Virus record (IMG/VR): IMGVR_UViG_3300022689_000074
Location: 1 to 36,133 of that record
DNA length: 36,133 nt
Strand: one strand, 5' to 3'
DNA from: a virus
The notes beneath the pieces were generated by a model. That model saw only the letters and a program-made list of their open reading frames with translations. It was not told the DNA's origin and ran no database searches. How positions within the stretch are numbered: position 1 is the first letter of the stretch; every line of letters starts with the position of its first letter. Positions 8,223-15,052 of the stretch are shown one piece after another. Made by a program: the position numbers and the translations under genes.

Positions 8223-10459
8223 TGGGAATCAGTGCAGAGCAAATGGCGAAGGAATTAGAAGCAGGAAAAGCAAAGGCTGTTGAGCTATCTCCAGAAGAGG
8301 TGGCTCAAATGCTTAAAAGCGGAGAAGCATCTCCTGTTGAGGAAGAGGGATTCTGGTCAGGGCTTTTAGGTGGTGCTGCAGAGCTTGCTGGTGAAGTGGG
8401 AGAGGCTGTTGATTCTTTCACTGGTGTTCCTACCAGGGAGGCAATGGCTGAATACTACAAAGGCGGTGATGTTGGTGACATTGCTGGAGAGTTTTTTTCT
8501 AGTATGGGCCAAGATCCAAAGAGTGCCACAACTCCAGATCAGCTTGCAGAATTGCAAGGCTTTGAGGATAAGCCTCCAGAAATCCTAGAAAAGATAAATC
8601 AAGGATCTGGTGGAAGATATACAAATCCAAAGACAGGAGCCACAGTAAGCCTTTTGCAAAAGGATCAGACAACTGCCAAAGATGTTGCCTCTGGTGTGAA
8701 TGCATTCGCTGCAGATTGGACAAATGTCGTTCCTATGACTGCAGCTTTGAAGCTTCTGGGTAAAGGTGCTGGAGCAACTGCAAAGGGAGTTGCTAAGGTC
8801 ATGACAAAAGCTCCAGCCAAGGCAATAGATGCTGGGACTGGGACATCAATCACAGGAGATGTGGTTGATTATGGTTGGGACATGGCTCAGAGAACAGCTG
8901 ACGATCTATCAAAGATAGTAAACCCATTGCCAGCTGATGACTACGAGAGTTTCATGAGGATAGCCATAGAAAACAACATAGACACAAAGCTGCTTCCAGA
9001 GTCTGTGAAATATGGCCCAAATAGCTTCCTAAGTCGTGCTGCTAGATCTCAAGCTGAGGGTCCTGGTGGTGAAATAGCTATGAAAAATTTTGAGGCTGGT
9101 CTAGATCAAGTTAGAGAAGCCACGATAAAAAAAATGCAAGACTTTAATCAGGGATTTATTCCAGACGATGTTCAAGCTGGTGAAGTCATCAAGTCTGGCT
9201 TCGATAATGCTGTAGAGAGGCTGTTTCAGCAAAATGATATCACTTACAGCACTATTCATGAGATAGCTCCTGGGATTCAGTTGACTGAGAAAGCCTATGA
9301 CAAGCTAGACAGTGCGTTGAATGGTCTAGAAAAGAAAGCAATGGGATTGCTCTCAAGAGGAGTGACTCAAACAGAAAAGAGCCAGGGCCAGCAACTACTG
9401 AAAGCCATTGATGCTATTAGAGCAGCTGACAGCTCTATAAAGCAGAATGTAGAGGCTTTGCAGATGATTGGCCGCCATGCCTTTAAGACATCAAAGCAAG
9501 CCCTCTCAGATGTTCCTGTGGACCAGAAGGCCTTTAGGAAAATGTATGATGATCTAAGAGAAGCTGTTGTTGATTCAACTAGAGCGCAGCTTGGCGATGA
9601 TATAGCAGACTCACTGGTTGAGAATAACGCTAGAATGAGCAAGTTCTTTGATGACTCTAAAATGATTCAGAAGATCATTCAGAATGAGGCCAAAGCTCCT
9701 GAGCAGATTTTCCAGAGCCTGATATTGCGCGGAAATACAAACACTGTTAAAGCTCTCAGGGAGTTGCTAACACCAGAAGAGATTGGATCTCTAAAGTCAG
9801 CTTTCATGGGATCTCTAGTCAAGGTTAATCCACAGGATGACTTTCCATTTAGATCTCTTTGGAACGCTTTAAGGAATAAGAAGAATGTCGCAAAGGAACT
9901 ATTTGAACCACAGGAACTCAAGCAAATCAGTGAGCTTCTGCAGCTTGGTGATCGCTTCGGCAATCCGGTTCTTTCGTCATCGGGGACTGGTGGTTCTAAC
10001 AAGTTTATGGATCTCATTAAAGGTGTTGGCGATTATTTCACGAATGACATTGTAATCAATGTACTAAAACGGCAAGGCATGAAGGCTGAGGAAGCCCAGG
10101 CATTTGTGAAGGCAAATCCAGAATGGTACCAAAGAGCCTATTCTGAACTATCGAAAACAGTAAACCCTATACAATCTCAAACACCAGCGCAGCTTGGCTT
10201 AAAAGGTCTGCAGACAGGATCAGCCATGAGTATTCCTCAGACCATGTCTCCAGATGAAGCTGTCCAATTGATGCTAAATCCTGAATCAGCTCCAAGAGAA
10301 ACAATTGGTGGCTATCCTAAGCAGAGCACTCAAGAGGTTCCAGTGGAGCTGTTCGATCAGATAGAAGAGGACATAGACAAGCTAGATATTTCAAACACTG
10401 AAAAGGCAAAAAGACTGAACCTTCTCAATAAGCATGGAAGAGTGTATCTAGGAAACTAA
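8222..10459 (+). CDS. Large internal virion / ejection-type protein
   Basis: 745 residues from ATG 8222, which overlaps the upstream stop; an in-frame start at 8189 would run back into the preceding gene. Features: an N-terminal Glu-rich helix repeat (residues 1-40), a Gly/Ala hydrophobic patch (GLLGGAAELAGEVGEAV, about 48-64), a second Ala/Gly/Lys-rich amphipathic patch (about 170-205), then several hundred residues of predominantly helical sequence. It is the third and largest of the ejection-type set. No clear lytic transglycosylase or protease motif is visible. Its last codons already lie within the first 11-bp repeat of the following promoter (10454-10464). Confidence 0.6.
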   Translation: MGISAEQMAKELEAGKAKAVELSPEEVAQMLKSGEASPVEEEGFWSGLLGGAAELAGEVGEAVDSFTGVPTREAMAEYYKGGDVGDIAGEFFSSMGQDPKSATTPDQLAELQGFEDKPPEILEKINQGSGGRYTNPKTGATVSLLQKDQTTAKDVASGVNAFAADWTNVVPMTAALKLLGKGAGATAKGVAKVMTKAPAKAIDAGTGTSITGDVVDYGWDMAQRTADDLSKIVNPLPADDYESFMRIAIENNIDTKLLPESVKYGPNSFLSRAARSQAEGPGGEIAMKNFEAGLDQVREATIKKMQDFNQGFIPDDVQAGEVIKSGFDNAVERLFQQNDITYSTIHEIAPGIQLTEKAYDKLDSALNGLEKKAMGLLSRGVTQTEKSQGQQLLKAIDAIRAADSSIKQNVEALQMIGRHAFKTSKQALSDVPVDQKAFRKMYDDLREAVVDSTRAQLGDDIADSLVENNARMSKFFDDSKMIQKIIQNEAKAPEQIFQSLILRGNTNTVKALRELLTPEEIGSLKSAFMGSLVKVNPQDDFPFRSLWNALRNKKNVAKELFEPQELKQISELLQLGDRFGNPVLSSSGTGGSNKFMDLIKGVGDYFTNDIVINVLKRQGMKAEEAQAFVKANPEWYQRAYSELSKTVNPIQSQTPAQLGLKGLQTGSAMSIPQTMSPDEAVQLMLNPESAPRETIGGYPKQSTQEVPVELFDQIEEDIDKLDISNTEKAKRLNLLNKHGRVYLGN

Positions 10460-10486
10460 AGTTCAACTAAAGCTCACCTATAATCG
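10454..10486 (+). promoter_or_regulatory. Promoter made of three 11-bp tandem units (site A)
   Basis: Three contiguous 11-bp units: AACTAAAGTTC (10454-10464), AACTAAAGCTC (10465-10475), ACCTATAATCG (10476-10486). The third contains a perfect TATAAT (10479-10484). The -35 position, 17 bases upstream, is CTAAAG, not TTGACA. The predicted start of transcription is near 10491. The same unit recurs at 25375-25407 and on the minus strand at 27091-27134. I infer a regulator-dependent promoter driving the operon with the lipoprotein and endolysin. An alternative reading is a flagellar-sigma-type promoter (TAAAGTTC, 11 bases, ACCTATAA). Confidence 0.6.
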
Positions 10487-10500
10487 GACTATAGGAAAAT

Positions 10501-10553
10501 GAGGAATTATTCTGCCCTCTAAGGTTTAAACCAATAAAAAAGAGGGGAATTCT
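10501..10553 (+). promoter_or_regulatory. Leader hairpin that could mask the ribosome binding site
   Basis: The presumed 60-base leader contains CCCTCT (10515-10520) that can pair with AGAGGG (10541-10546), the Shine-Dalgarno of the gene starting at 10555. Outside that, AATT (10505-10508) can pair with AATT (10548-10551), and GAG (10501-10503) with CTC (10551-10553), leaving a small internal loop. In this fold the ribosome binding site is closed. That suggests translational control of the first gene of the operon, but no known riboswitch is recognised. Confidence 0.45.
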
Positions 10554-10554
10554 C

Positions 10555-10854
10555 ATGGAAAAAATTTCTATCCAGGTAGAAGTCGCAAAAGAAACTCACG
10601 AACTAGGCAAGGGTCTTGTGGCCATGCTTGCTGCAGTTCTAGAGGCTAACAAGGACGGTTGGCAAATGGGCCAAGATCTTCCACAGGTTGCAATGGTTGC
10701 TTTTCAGCAAATGGCAGCTGTAGAGGGGATTGATAAGATCAAGGGTGAAATGGAAGAAGATCCTGCAGCTTTTGGTAAGGCTCTAGCACTTAGCATTTCT
10801 GATGCTTATGGTGCTGTGAAAGCAGCTGAAGTAGAGCAAGAGGGGGCTGAATAA
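10555..10854 (+). CDS. Hypothetical helical protein, first gene of lysis-associated operon
   Basis: 99 residues with Shine-Dalgarno AGAGGGG at 10541-10547. Predominantly helical, acidic at the C terminus, with MLAAVLEANKDGWQMGQDLPQVAMVAFQQMAAV at about residues 24-56. The hydrophobic residues are spaced as in an amphipathic helix, not as a membrane span. No recognised family. It is the first gene behind promoter A and a leader hairpin and overlaps the next gene by one base, so it belongs with the lipoprotein and amidase operon. It could be a virion or lysis-timing protein; there is no direct evidence. Confidence 0.65.
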   Translation: MEKISIQVEVAKETHELGKGLVAMLAAVLEANKDGWQMGQDLPQVAMVAFQQMAAVEGIDKIKGEMEEDPAAFGKALALSISDAYGAVKAAEVEQEGAE

Positions 10855-11345
10855 TGTTGGTTCAAAACATGGATATAGCTGGTCTGATCAGACGAGTAAG
10901 AAGAATGAGAGAAGAAATCAGAAAATGTGTTTCAGCAAGTTTGATGCACACAACTGACAGAGATCAAGAAAGAATTGGAACTTATCTTGATTCACTTGAT
11001 GCTTATTTTGACTGGATGGTTGCACAGCCTCAACAGGACTTTGTTGAGTGGCACCCTACAGACATTGATCTTGGTGAGGCTCCAATGGACAACCTGCCAG
11101 AGAACGAGGCATTGGCTGACATGACTCAACAGTTCTTTGCATTGGAAGAGGAGCTTGCTTATTCAGCTTCATCGCGTATGCACACAAGCATCATGGAGCA
11201 TGATGAAAGACGTTTCAGAGAAATCACACAAAAGATTCGTGATTTTCTTGAGCAATACATTTCAAGCATTCAGCCTTTGGATATGCCTGAGAGTAGTCCA
11301 AGACGAGAAATGACAGGCAAGGGAAGAAGAACTGTAAAGGCATAA
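10854..11345 (+). CDS. Hypothetical protein, second gene of lysis-associated operon
   Basis: 163 residues. Basic N-terminal helix (LIRRVRRMREEIRK), a middle section DFVEWHPTDIDLGEAPMDNLPENEALADM, and a long charged C-terminal helix, ending in a basic tail RREMTGKGRRTVKA. No membrane segment, signal peptide or catalytic motif is visible, and the family is not recognised. ATG 10854 overlaps the preceding stop by one base, and the lipoprotein gene starts one base after its own stop. Soluble and probably cytoplasmic. Confidence 0.65.
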   Translation: MLVQNMDIAGLIRRVRRMREEIRKCVSASLMHTTDRDQERIGTYLDSLDAYFDWMVAQPQQDFVEWHPTDIDLGEAPMDNLPENEALADMTQQFFALEEELAYSASSRMHTSIMEHDERRFREITQKIRDFLEQYISSIQPLDMPESSPRREMTGKGRRTVKA

Positions 11346-11346
11346 A

Positions 11347-12093
11347 TTGATACGAATTTTACTATTCATTTTAATGTTTTCAGTCTTGGGGTGTTCAACA
11401 CTCCAAGGCTTCTTTTTTCCTCAAGTAGCTGACAAAGATGCTTCAGTTGCCTGGGAGAAAGATCTCAAAATGAAGGTCAATGGGAAGCTCTACTATGGGA
11501 CTGCGGTAGTTCCCAAGGCAGATGTCTATACCATTTCAATCTATCCAGCCTACAAAGAGATCGACAGACTACAGTGGAGAACTTGCCACCGTGGAGGCCA
11601 TGCAGACCAGGCTGTTGAGCATGGATTCTGGCCCTGGTCCAAGCGTCAGAAATATTTCACTTTCAAAATCAGGCCTAAAGACATTGAAAGAGAGAGGGCT
11701 TGTGCTCTCAAGATTGAGGCCTTGGCAAAAAGACATAAATCAATGGCTTTCGGAATGATTGCCTTCCCAGATATCAGGCCCTGGTACAACATCAGCTCAA
11801 CAGTTGAGTGCAATGGAAAGCTTGGAATCTATACTCAAGGCACATCACTCTGTCAGGCACCTTTTAAATCAATCCAGAGGATCTCATTTTCAGGAGAGGT
11901 TTACATGGATGACAAGGCAAATTCTTTTTGCCCACCGTTTAAGGAAATCGAGCAGGGAGTCTTTGAGTTCTTCATGCCTAAGAATGAGTGCATTTATAAC
12001 TTTGTGAAAGCAGAGGAACATTCTTCTGGAAGGCTTAGGAGTCATAAGTTCATTACTTTCGGCTATGAGAAAACACCACCACCAGAGGACTAA
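11347..12093 (+). CDS. Phage-encoded lipoprotein, cysteine-rich
   Basis: 248 residues starting at TTG 11347 (AAAGG at 11336-11340). Residues 1-15 form a lipoprotein signal peptide followed by the lipobox V-L-G-C, with the lipidated cysteine at 16. The mature part contains six or more further cysteines (in WRTCH, ERACA, VECNG, SLCQA, SFCPP and NECIY), which could form disulphides in the periplasm. It also has two Trp/Arg-rich segments. It is much larger than Rz1-type spanin lipoproteins, and its family is not recognised. Position directly before the amidase suggests a role at the outer membrane during lysis, or superinfection exclusion or surface alteration of the host. Choosing between these needs experiment. 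Confidence 0.75.
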   Translation: MIRILLFILMFSVLGCSTLQGFFFPQVADKDASVAWEKDLKMKVNGKLYYGTAVVPKADVYTISIYPAYKEIDRLQWRTCHRGGHADQAVEHGFWPWSKRQKYFTFKIRPKDIERERACALKIEALAKRHKSMAFGMIAFPDIRPWYNISSTVECNGKLGIYTQGTSLCQAPFKSIQRISFSGEVYMDDKANSFCPPFKEIEQGVFEFFMPKNECIYNFVKAEEHSSGRLRSHKFITFGYEKTPPPED

Positions 12094-12107
12094 CAGGAGA
12101 ACGCATC

Positions 12108-12980
12108 ATGCTTTATCTAGATATATTCATGTGGCTTGGAAAGGCCCTTTTCAGCTTTTTTGGAGCGAAGAAAGAGCAAATGATATGGCTTCAAAACACT
12201 GCAGATGAGTTGCACAGAAGGGGATGGCTAAGGGAAGAAATGATCCTAACCTTAGATGCTGCTCAACAAAAGAGACTGAATGCCAGAGTGAGAGCGATCA
12301 TGAAGGAAAAGGATAAGAATAGAGAGCCTGAAAGACCTTCTGATGGGGATGGAAAAAGATTTGATTACAAGATCCCTGAAATAGTTGAAGTTGATTGTTC
12401 AATGGAAACCAAGGGCGAGTATAGAACGCCCTCAGGGGAAGCCAGGGGGCTTGTGGTTCACTTTACAGCTGGGCGCAATGAGAATGGTGCAGCTGATGGG
12501 ATCAATGGAGTAAAGGGTCTGGCTGCGCGTGGACTGGGCTGTATGTTTATGGATTATGATGGAGTCATCTATAAATCCAAAGATCAGAAGCTCAATCAAG
12601 TTGCCTATCATGCTGGGTCTTCTCAGTGGAAGGGTAAAAAGGGAGTTTCTCTTTACTGTATGGGGATGGAGATTTGCTGCCCTGGTAAGGTCAATGAAAA
12701 TGGTCAGTCCTGGTTTGGAAAGGCCTATCCTCTTCAAGACACAAGGTTGATCGAAGAGAAGACAGACAACATTAAAAAAGGCCGTTATGTGAAGTTCTCG
12801 GAGGCCCAGGAGCATAGCCTTGTAAACTTCATATTGTGGCAAATGGATGTAAACCCAGAGTTTTCCCTTGATTGGGTAGTTGGCCATGACGAGATTGCAC
12901 CTTCCAGGAAGTCAGATCCAGGAGGTTCTTTGAGCGTCTCAATGCCAAGGTTCCGATCATATTTGAAATCATTACTCTAA
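12108..12980 (+). CDS. N-acetylmuramoyl-L-alanine amidase endolysin with N-terminal hydrophobic anchor
   Basis: 290 residues with AGGAG eight bases before ATG. Residues about 1-20 are hydrophobic (MLYLDIFMWLGKALFSFFGA), like a signal-anchor-release segment. Residues 21-110 are a charged linker, and the catalytic amidase_2 domain follows. Visible catalytic features are H118 in VVHFTAG, AYHAG (H168), GMEICCPG (E188), and VGHDEIAPSRKSDPGG with H260, K268 and D270. In this family the two histidines and the third residue bind zinc and the lysine assists catalysis. It cuts the bond between muramic acid and the peptide stem of peptidoglycan. An N-terminal anchor would allow export without a classic holin. 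Terminator follows. Confidence 0.88.
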   Translation: MLYLDIFMWLGKALFSFFGAKKEQMIWLQNTADELHRRGWLREEMILTLDAAQQKRLNARVRAIMKEKDKNREPERPSDGDGKRFDYKIPEIVEVDCSMETKGEYRTPSGEARGLVVHFTAGRNENGAADGINGVKGLAARGLGCMFMDYDGVIYKSKDQKLNQVAYHAGSSQWKGKKGVSLYCMGMEICCPGKVNENGQSWFGKAYPLQDTRLIEEKTDNIKKGRYVKFSEAQEHSLVNFILWQMDVNPEFSLDWVVGHDEIAPSRKSDPGGSLSVSMPRFRSYLKSLL

Positions 12981-13015
12981 AAAGTCCAAGGATGGGCCTT
13001 TTTTGGCCCACGGAC
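12981..13015 (+). terminator. Intrinsic terminator after the endolysin
   Basis: Directly after the amidase stop, GTCC (12984-12987), a loop AAGGAT, GGGC and then CTTTTTT (12998-13004) form a short stem with a U-tract, extended by five A residues upstream that can pair with the T-run. An overlapping alternative stem is TGGGCC (12993-12998) with GGCCCA (13005-13010), around the T6 loop. On the minus strand a hairpin here is followed by TTTTT, so it may end leftward transcripts too. Confidence 0.6.
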
Positions 13016-13020
13016 GGGCC

Positions 13021-13051
13021 ATTATTGCAATAATATGCAGTTAAATGTAAA
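13021..13051. promoter_or_regulatory. 14-bp perfect palindrome and short 10-bp-phased repeat
   Basis: ATTATTGCAATAAT (13021-13034) is perfectly self-complementary. From it GCAAT (13027), GCAGT (13037) and GTAAA (13047) follow at exact 10-base steps, echoing the larger GCAAT array at 13780. It lies upstream of the small plus-strand gene at 13085 and downstream of the repressor gene, so it may be an additional operator of the immunity region. Confidence 0.4.
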
Positions 13052-13084
13052 TAAGACGCTAGTTAAATAACTGTTGAGGGGTTG

Positions 13085-13294
13085 ATGGTGCCAAATTCAA
13101 ACCGAGATATTTATAGTAGGGTGGAGGCAGAAGCCAAAATATTCACTAATTACTTGAGAGGTGTTTCTTTTTATCTTGGGGCAAAACCTGAAAAGCTTCC
13201 AGAATCCTATCGCGGAGCTTTGATTCAGCAATTGACAGAAAACTCTCATCGGCAGTTAAAACAAAAAGGGCGACAGCTTGCCTTAGTGGAGTAG
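13085..13294 (+). CDS. Small hypothetical protein overlapping the repressor gene on the other strand
   Basis: 69 residues if started at ATG 13085, with GAGGGG at 13076-13081; GTG 13088 has the better spacing from it. The protein is basic, mostly helical (RVEAEAKIFTNYLRGVSFYLG, then PESYRGALIQQLTENSHRQLKQKGRQL). No family is recognised. It runs head-on into the minus-strand repressor gene, sharing 149 bp. Overlap on this scale is unusual, so one of the two reading frames may be shorter in reality. The clear Shine-Dalgarno and upstream palindrome favour it being expressed. Confidence 0.5.
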   Translation: MVPNSNRDIYSRVEAEAKIFTNYLRGVSFYLGAKPEKLPESYRGALIQQLTENSHRQLKQKGRQLALVE

Positions 13295-13679
13295 ATCCCT
13301 CATAAGCAGCCACCAGTGGCCTATTCTTTAACACCTCGGACTGAAGCTGATTGATTTGAGCCTGGAAGGGCTTGGACAAGTCAAGGCCCAAGTCTTCCTG
13401 CACTCCGTTCAAGATATCCATTAAACGTCTATAATCATTCTGAATTTGCTTTAAATCAGGCCCATTTTCTTCAGACTGTTGCTTGGATCCGATTGTAAAA
13501 TATTCCAGCTCCCTATGTAGAATTTTTGCTATTTCTTTAAGCTTTGATGGCCTGGGCTGGACTTTCTCGCTTTCCCACCTAGACACGGTTCCTGGCTCAA
13601 TGCCAAGCTTTTCTGCAAACTGAGCTTGCGTCAATCCGTTCTCAATTCTTGCCTTCTTTATTTGTCTTCCAATATTCAT
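13146..13679 (-). CDS. Phage repressor-like regulator, XRE-type HTH
   Basis: 177 residues from ATG at 13679 (minus strand), with GAGGAAG just upstream; a TTG four codons earlier is less likely. Residues about 3-57 are a classic XRE/Cro-CI helix-turn-helix (IGRQIKKARIENGLTQAQFAEKLGIEP then GTVSRWESEKVQPRP). The rest is a helical C-terminal domain with no visible Ser-Lys autoprotease motif of LexA/CI type, so induction by RecA cleavage is not evident. It is divergent from the early operon across a 220-base region packed with GCAAT repeats, the expected place for its operators. I infer it is the lysogeny repressor. Its 3' end overlaps the small plus-strand gene. Confidence 0.75.
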   Translation of the reverse strand: MNIGRQIKKARIENGLTQAQFAEKLGIEPGTVSRWESEKVQPRPSKLKEIAKILHRELEYFTIGSKQQSEENGPDLKQIQNDYRRLMDILNGVQEDLGLDLSKPFQAQINQLQSEVLKNRPLVAAYEGSTPLRQAVALFVLTADESFLSIAESKLRDRILEAFQVLPQDKKKHLSSN

Positions 13680-13761
13680 CTGCTTCCTCAAGCCTACTTA
13701 TGCCTTATTGAAAGTTACCTGAAAATGGCTAAATAATGCACTATATTGCTTGCAATTTGAT

Positions 13762-13789
13762 TTGACTCAGCACCAGAGTGCAATAGTAT
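13762..13789 (+). promoter_or_regulatory. Candidate rightward early promoter
   Basis: TTGACT (13762-13767), a 16-base spacer and TAGTAT (13784-13789) form a reasonable sigma70-type promoter pointing to the exonuclease operon. The -10 lies inside the first repeat of the phased GCAAT array (13780 onward), so binding of a regulator there would block it. Start of transcription expected near 13796. A possible opposite -10, TATAGT, lies on the minus strand at 13738-13743 for the repressor, without a convincing -35. Confidence 0.5.
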
Positions 13790-13850
13790 GCAACAAGACA
13801 CAATAAGATGCATTGCTTACGCAATAAAAGGCAATATTAAGCAATTTTGT
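13780..13850. repeat. Seven GCAAT-like pentamers at 10-bp spacing (operator or iteron array)
   Basis: GCAAT 13780, GCAAC 13790, ACAAT 13800, GCATT 13810, GCAAT 13821, GCAAT 13831, GCAAT 13841: one per helical turn over about 65 bp. On the minus strand this contains TTGC-N6-TTGC twice or more, the spacing of lambda CII sites. Superimposed are inverted repeats ATTGC-TTAC-GCAAT (13812-13825) and ATTGC-TT-GCAAT (13745-13756). The location between divergent repressor and early operon indicates an operator region, inferred. Confidence 0.65.
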
Positions 13851-13901
13851 CTTTAGAGCACCACCGTGTTTTTAAAAAACCTAAACAGAAAGGCTTTCGT
13901 G

Positions 13902-14753
13902 ATGGGCGAAAAAAAGCTTTTAAACAAATCCGAGATGCGGAACTATGCGTCTCAAACAACGAATAATGAGTACCATGCAGACAAGACAAAGATCTCCAAG
14001 TCTGGTCTGGATAAGATAGACAAGTCTCCAGAGCATTTCCTTTATGCTCAGAACAATCCAAAAGATCCTACACCAGCCATGATCTTTGGAACTGCAGTTC
14101 ACACTGCTATTCTGGAGCCAGACAAGTTTGATTCTGAGATCCTGACTCTTCCTCCAGATTGCAAGGGAAGGTCAAAGGCCGCTATTGAGGCTAAAGAGAT
14201 TTTCATGATTGAGAACGCTGGCAAGACCATTCTTGATCTTGAGAAGAGAAACCAAGTTAAAGAGATCAGAGACAAGGTCTACTCAGTTCCAGCTGCTAAA
14301 AAGTACCTAAGTGAAGGCCATGCAGAGCTTTCTTATTACTGGCAAGATCCAGACTATAAGGTTGATTGTAAGTGTAGACCAGACATGATCCGTGAAGGCC
14401 ATGTTCTAGTGGACATCAAGACCACAGAAGATGCTTCTCTGAGGTCATTTCAAAAGTCTATTGCCAACTTTCGCTATCATGTTCAGGCAGCTTTCTATAC
14501 TGACGGAGTCTCTCAAGTAACAGGGCAGAAGTTTGACAAGTTTGTCTTTATTGCTGTTGAGAAAACTCCACCCTATGGCGTGGCGATCTATGCAATTGAT
14601 GATGCCTCAATGGATGCTGGCCGCTTTGAGTACAAGAGAAATCTAGAAACCTATTTGAAATGCAAAACAAAAAACAGCTGGCCTGGATATTCAGACAAGC
14701 TTCAACCAATAAATTTACCTAGCTGGGCATGGCCAGTTGAGGGAGGTGAGTAA
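13902..14753 (+). CDS. RecE-like exonuclease (PD-(D/E)XK, DUF3799-type)
   Basis: 283 residues from ATG 13902 (AAGG eight bases upstream); an in-frame GTG at 13866 would add 12 residues without a Shine-Dalgarno. Pattern of the phage exodeoxyribonuclease VIII-like nuclease family: GTAVHTAILEP with H67, AELSYYW with E142, KCRPDMI with D161, and VDIKTTEDAS with D171 and K173, followed by the YHVQAAFYTDGV helix with the conserved Gln/Tyr. It degrades one strand of linear duplex DNA to expose single strands for annealing. Its partner is probably the protein encoded at 15049. It is the first gene of the rightward early operon and overlaps the next ATG by one base. Confidence 0.82.
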   Translation: MGEKKLLNKSEMRNYASQTTNNEYHADKTKISKSGLDKIDKSPEHFLYAQNNPKDPTPAMIFGTAVHTAILEPDKFDSEILTLPPDCKGRSKAAIEAKEIFMIENAGKTILDLEKRNQVKEIRDKVYSVPAAKKYLSEGHAELSYYWQDPDYKVDCKCRPDMIREGHVLVDIKTTEDASLRSFQKSIANFRYHVQAAFYTDGVSQVTGQKFDKFVFIAVEKTPPYGVAIYAIDDASMDAGRFEYKRNLETYLKCKTKNSWPGYSDKLQPINLPSWAWPVEGGE

Positions 14754-15052
14754 TGGGAGCACTGAAGACAAAGACAGTTTGGATATCTGGATATGCCTCT
14801 GGGAATATTTGGTACGTCTGTGGAAGAGGAGATACCAAAGAAGAGGCAATTGCTGACATGAACAGACTAATAAACCTGATGGCGATAAGAGATCAGATGA
14901 GCGTCTATGCCTCAACCATTACAAAGACTGGGCAGCCAGACTGGATGCCTAACCTTGAGGAAATTGAGAAAAGCCATGAGTTTCATAAAAAATTCTATTC
15001 AGAGTTCAACAGATACATTTGCAGACAGGAAGAAATTGAGGAGGAAGTATGA
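14753..15052 (+). CDS. Hypothetical protein between exonuclease and annealing protein
   Basis: 99 residues. N-terminal beta pattern KTKTVWISGYASGNIWYVCGRGDTKEEAIADMNRLINLM suggests a small alpha/beta fold with one helix. The C-terminal half is helical and acidic. No known motif. It sits between the two recombination genes with overlaps at both ends (TAATG and ATGA), so it is expressed with them. It might assist the recombination pair, but this is context only. Confidence 0.65.
   Translation: MGALKTKTVWISGYASGNIWYVCGRGDTKEEAIADMNRLINLMAIRDQMSVYASTITKTGQPDWMPNLEEIEKSHEFHKKFYSEFNRYICRQEEIEEEV

Noticed and set aside
12432-12887. A 151-codon minus-strand frame opposite the amidase
   Set aside because: It lies opposite a clearly recognisable enzyme domain and has no supporting start signal or family pattern.
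13780-13850. CRISPR array
   Set aside because: The repeat unit is only five bases at 10-bp steps, with no 25-40 base repeats or spacers. No CRISPR array was seen anywhere in the window.
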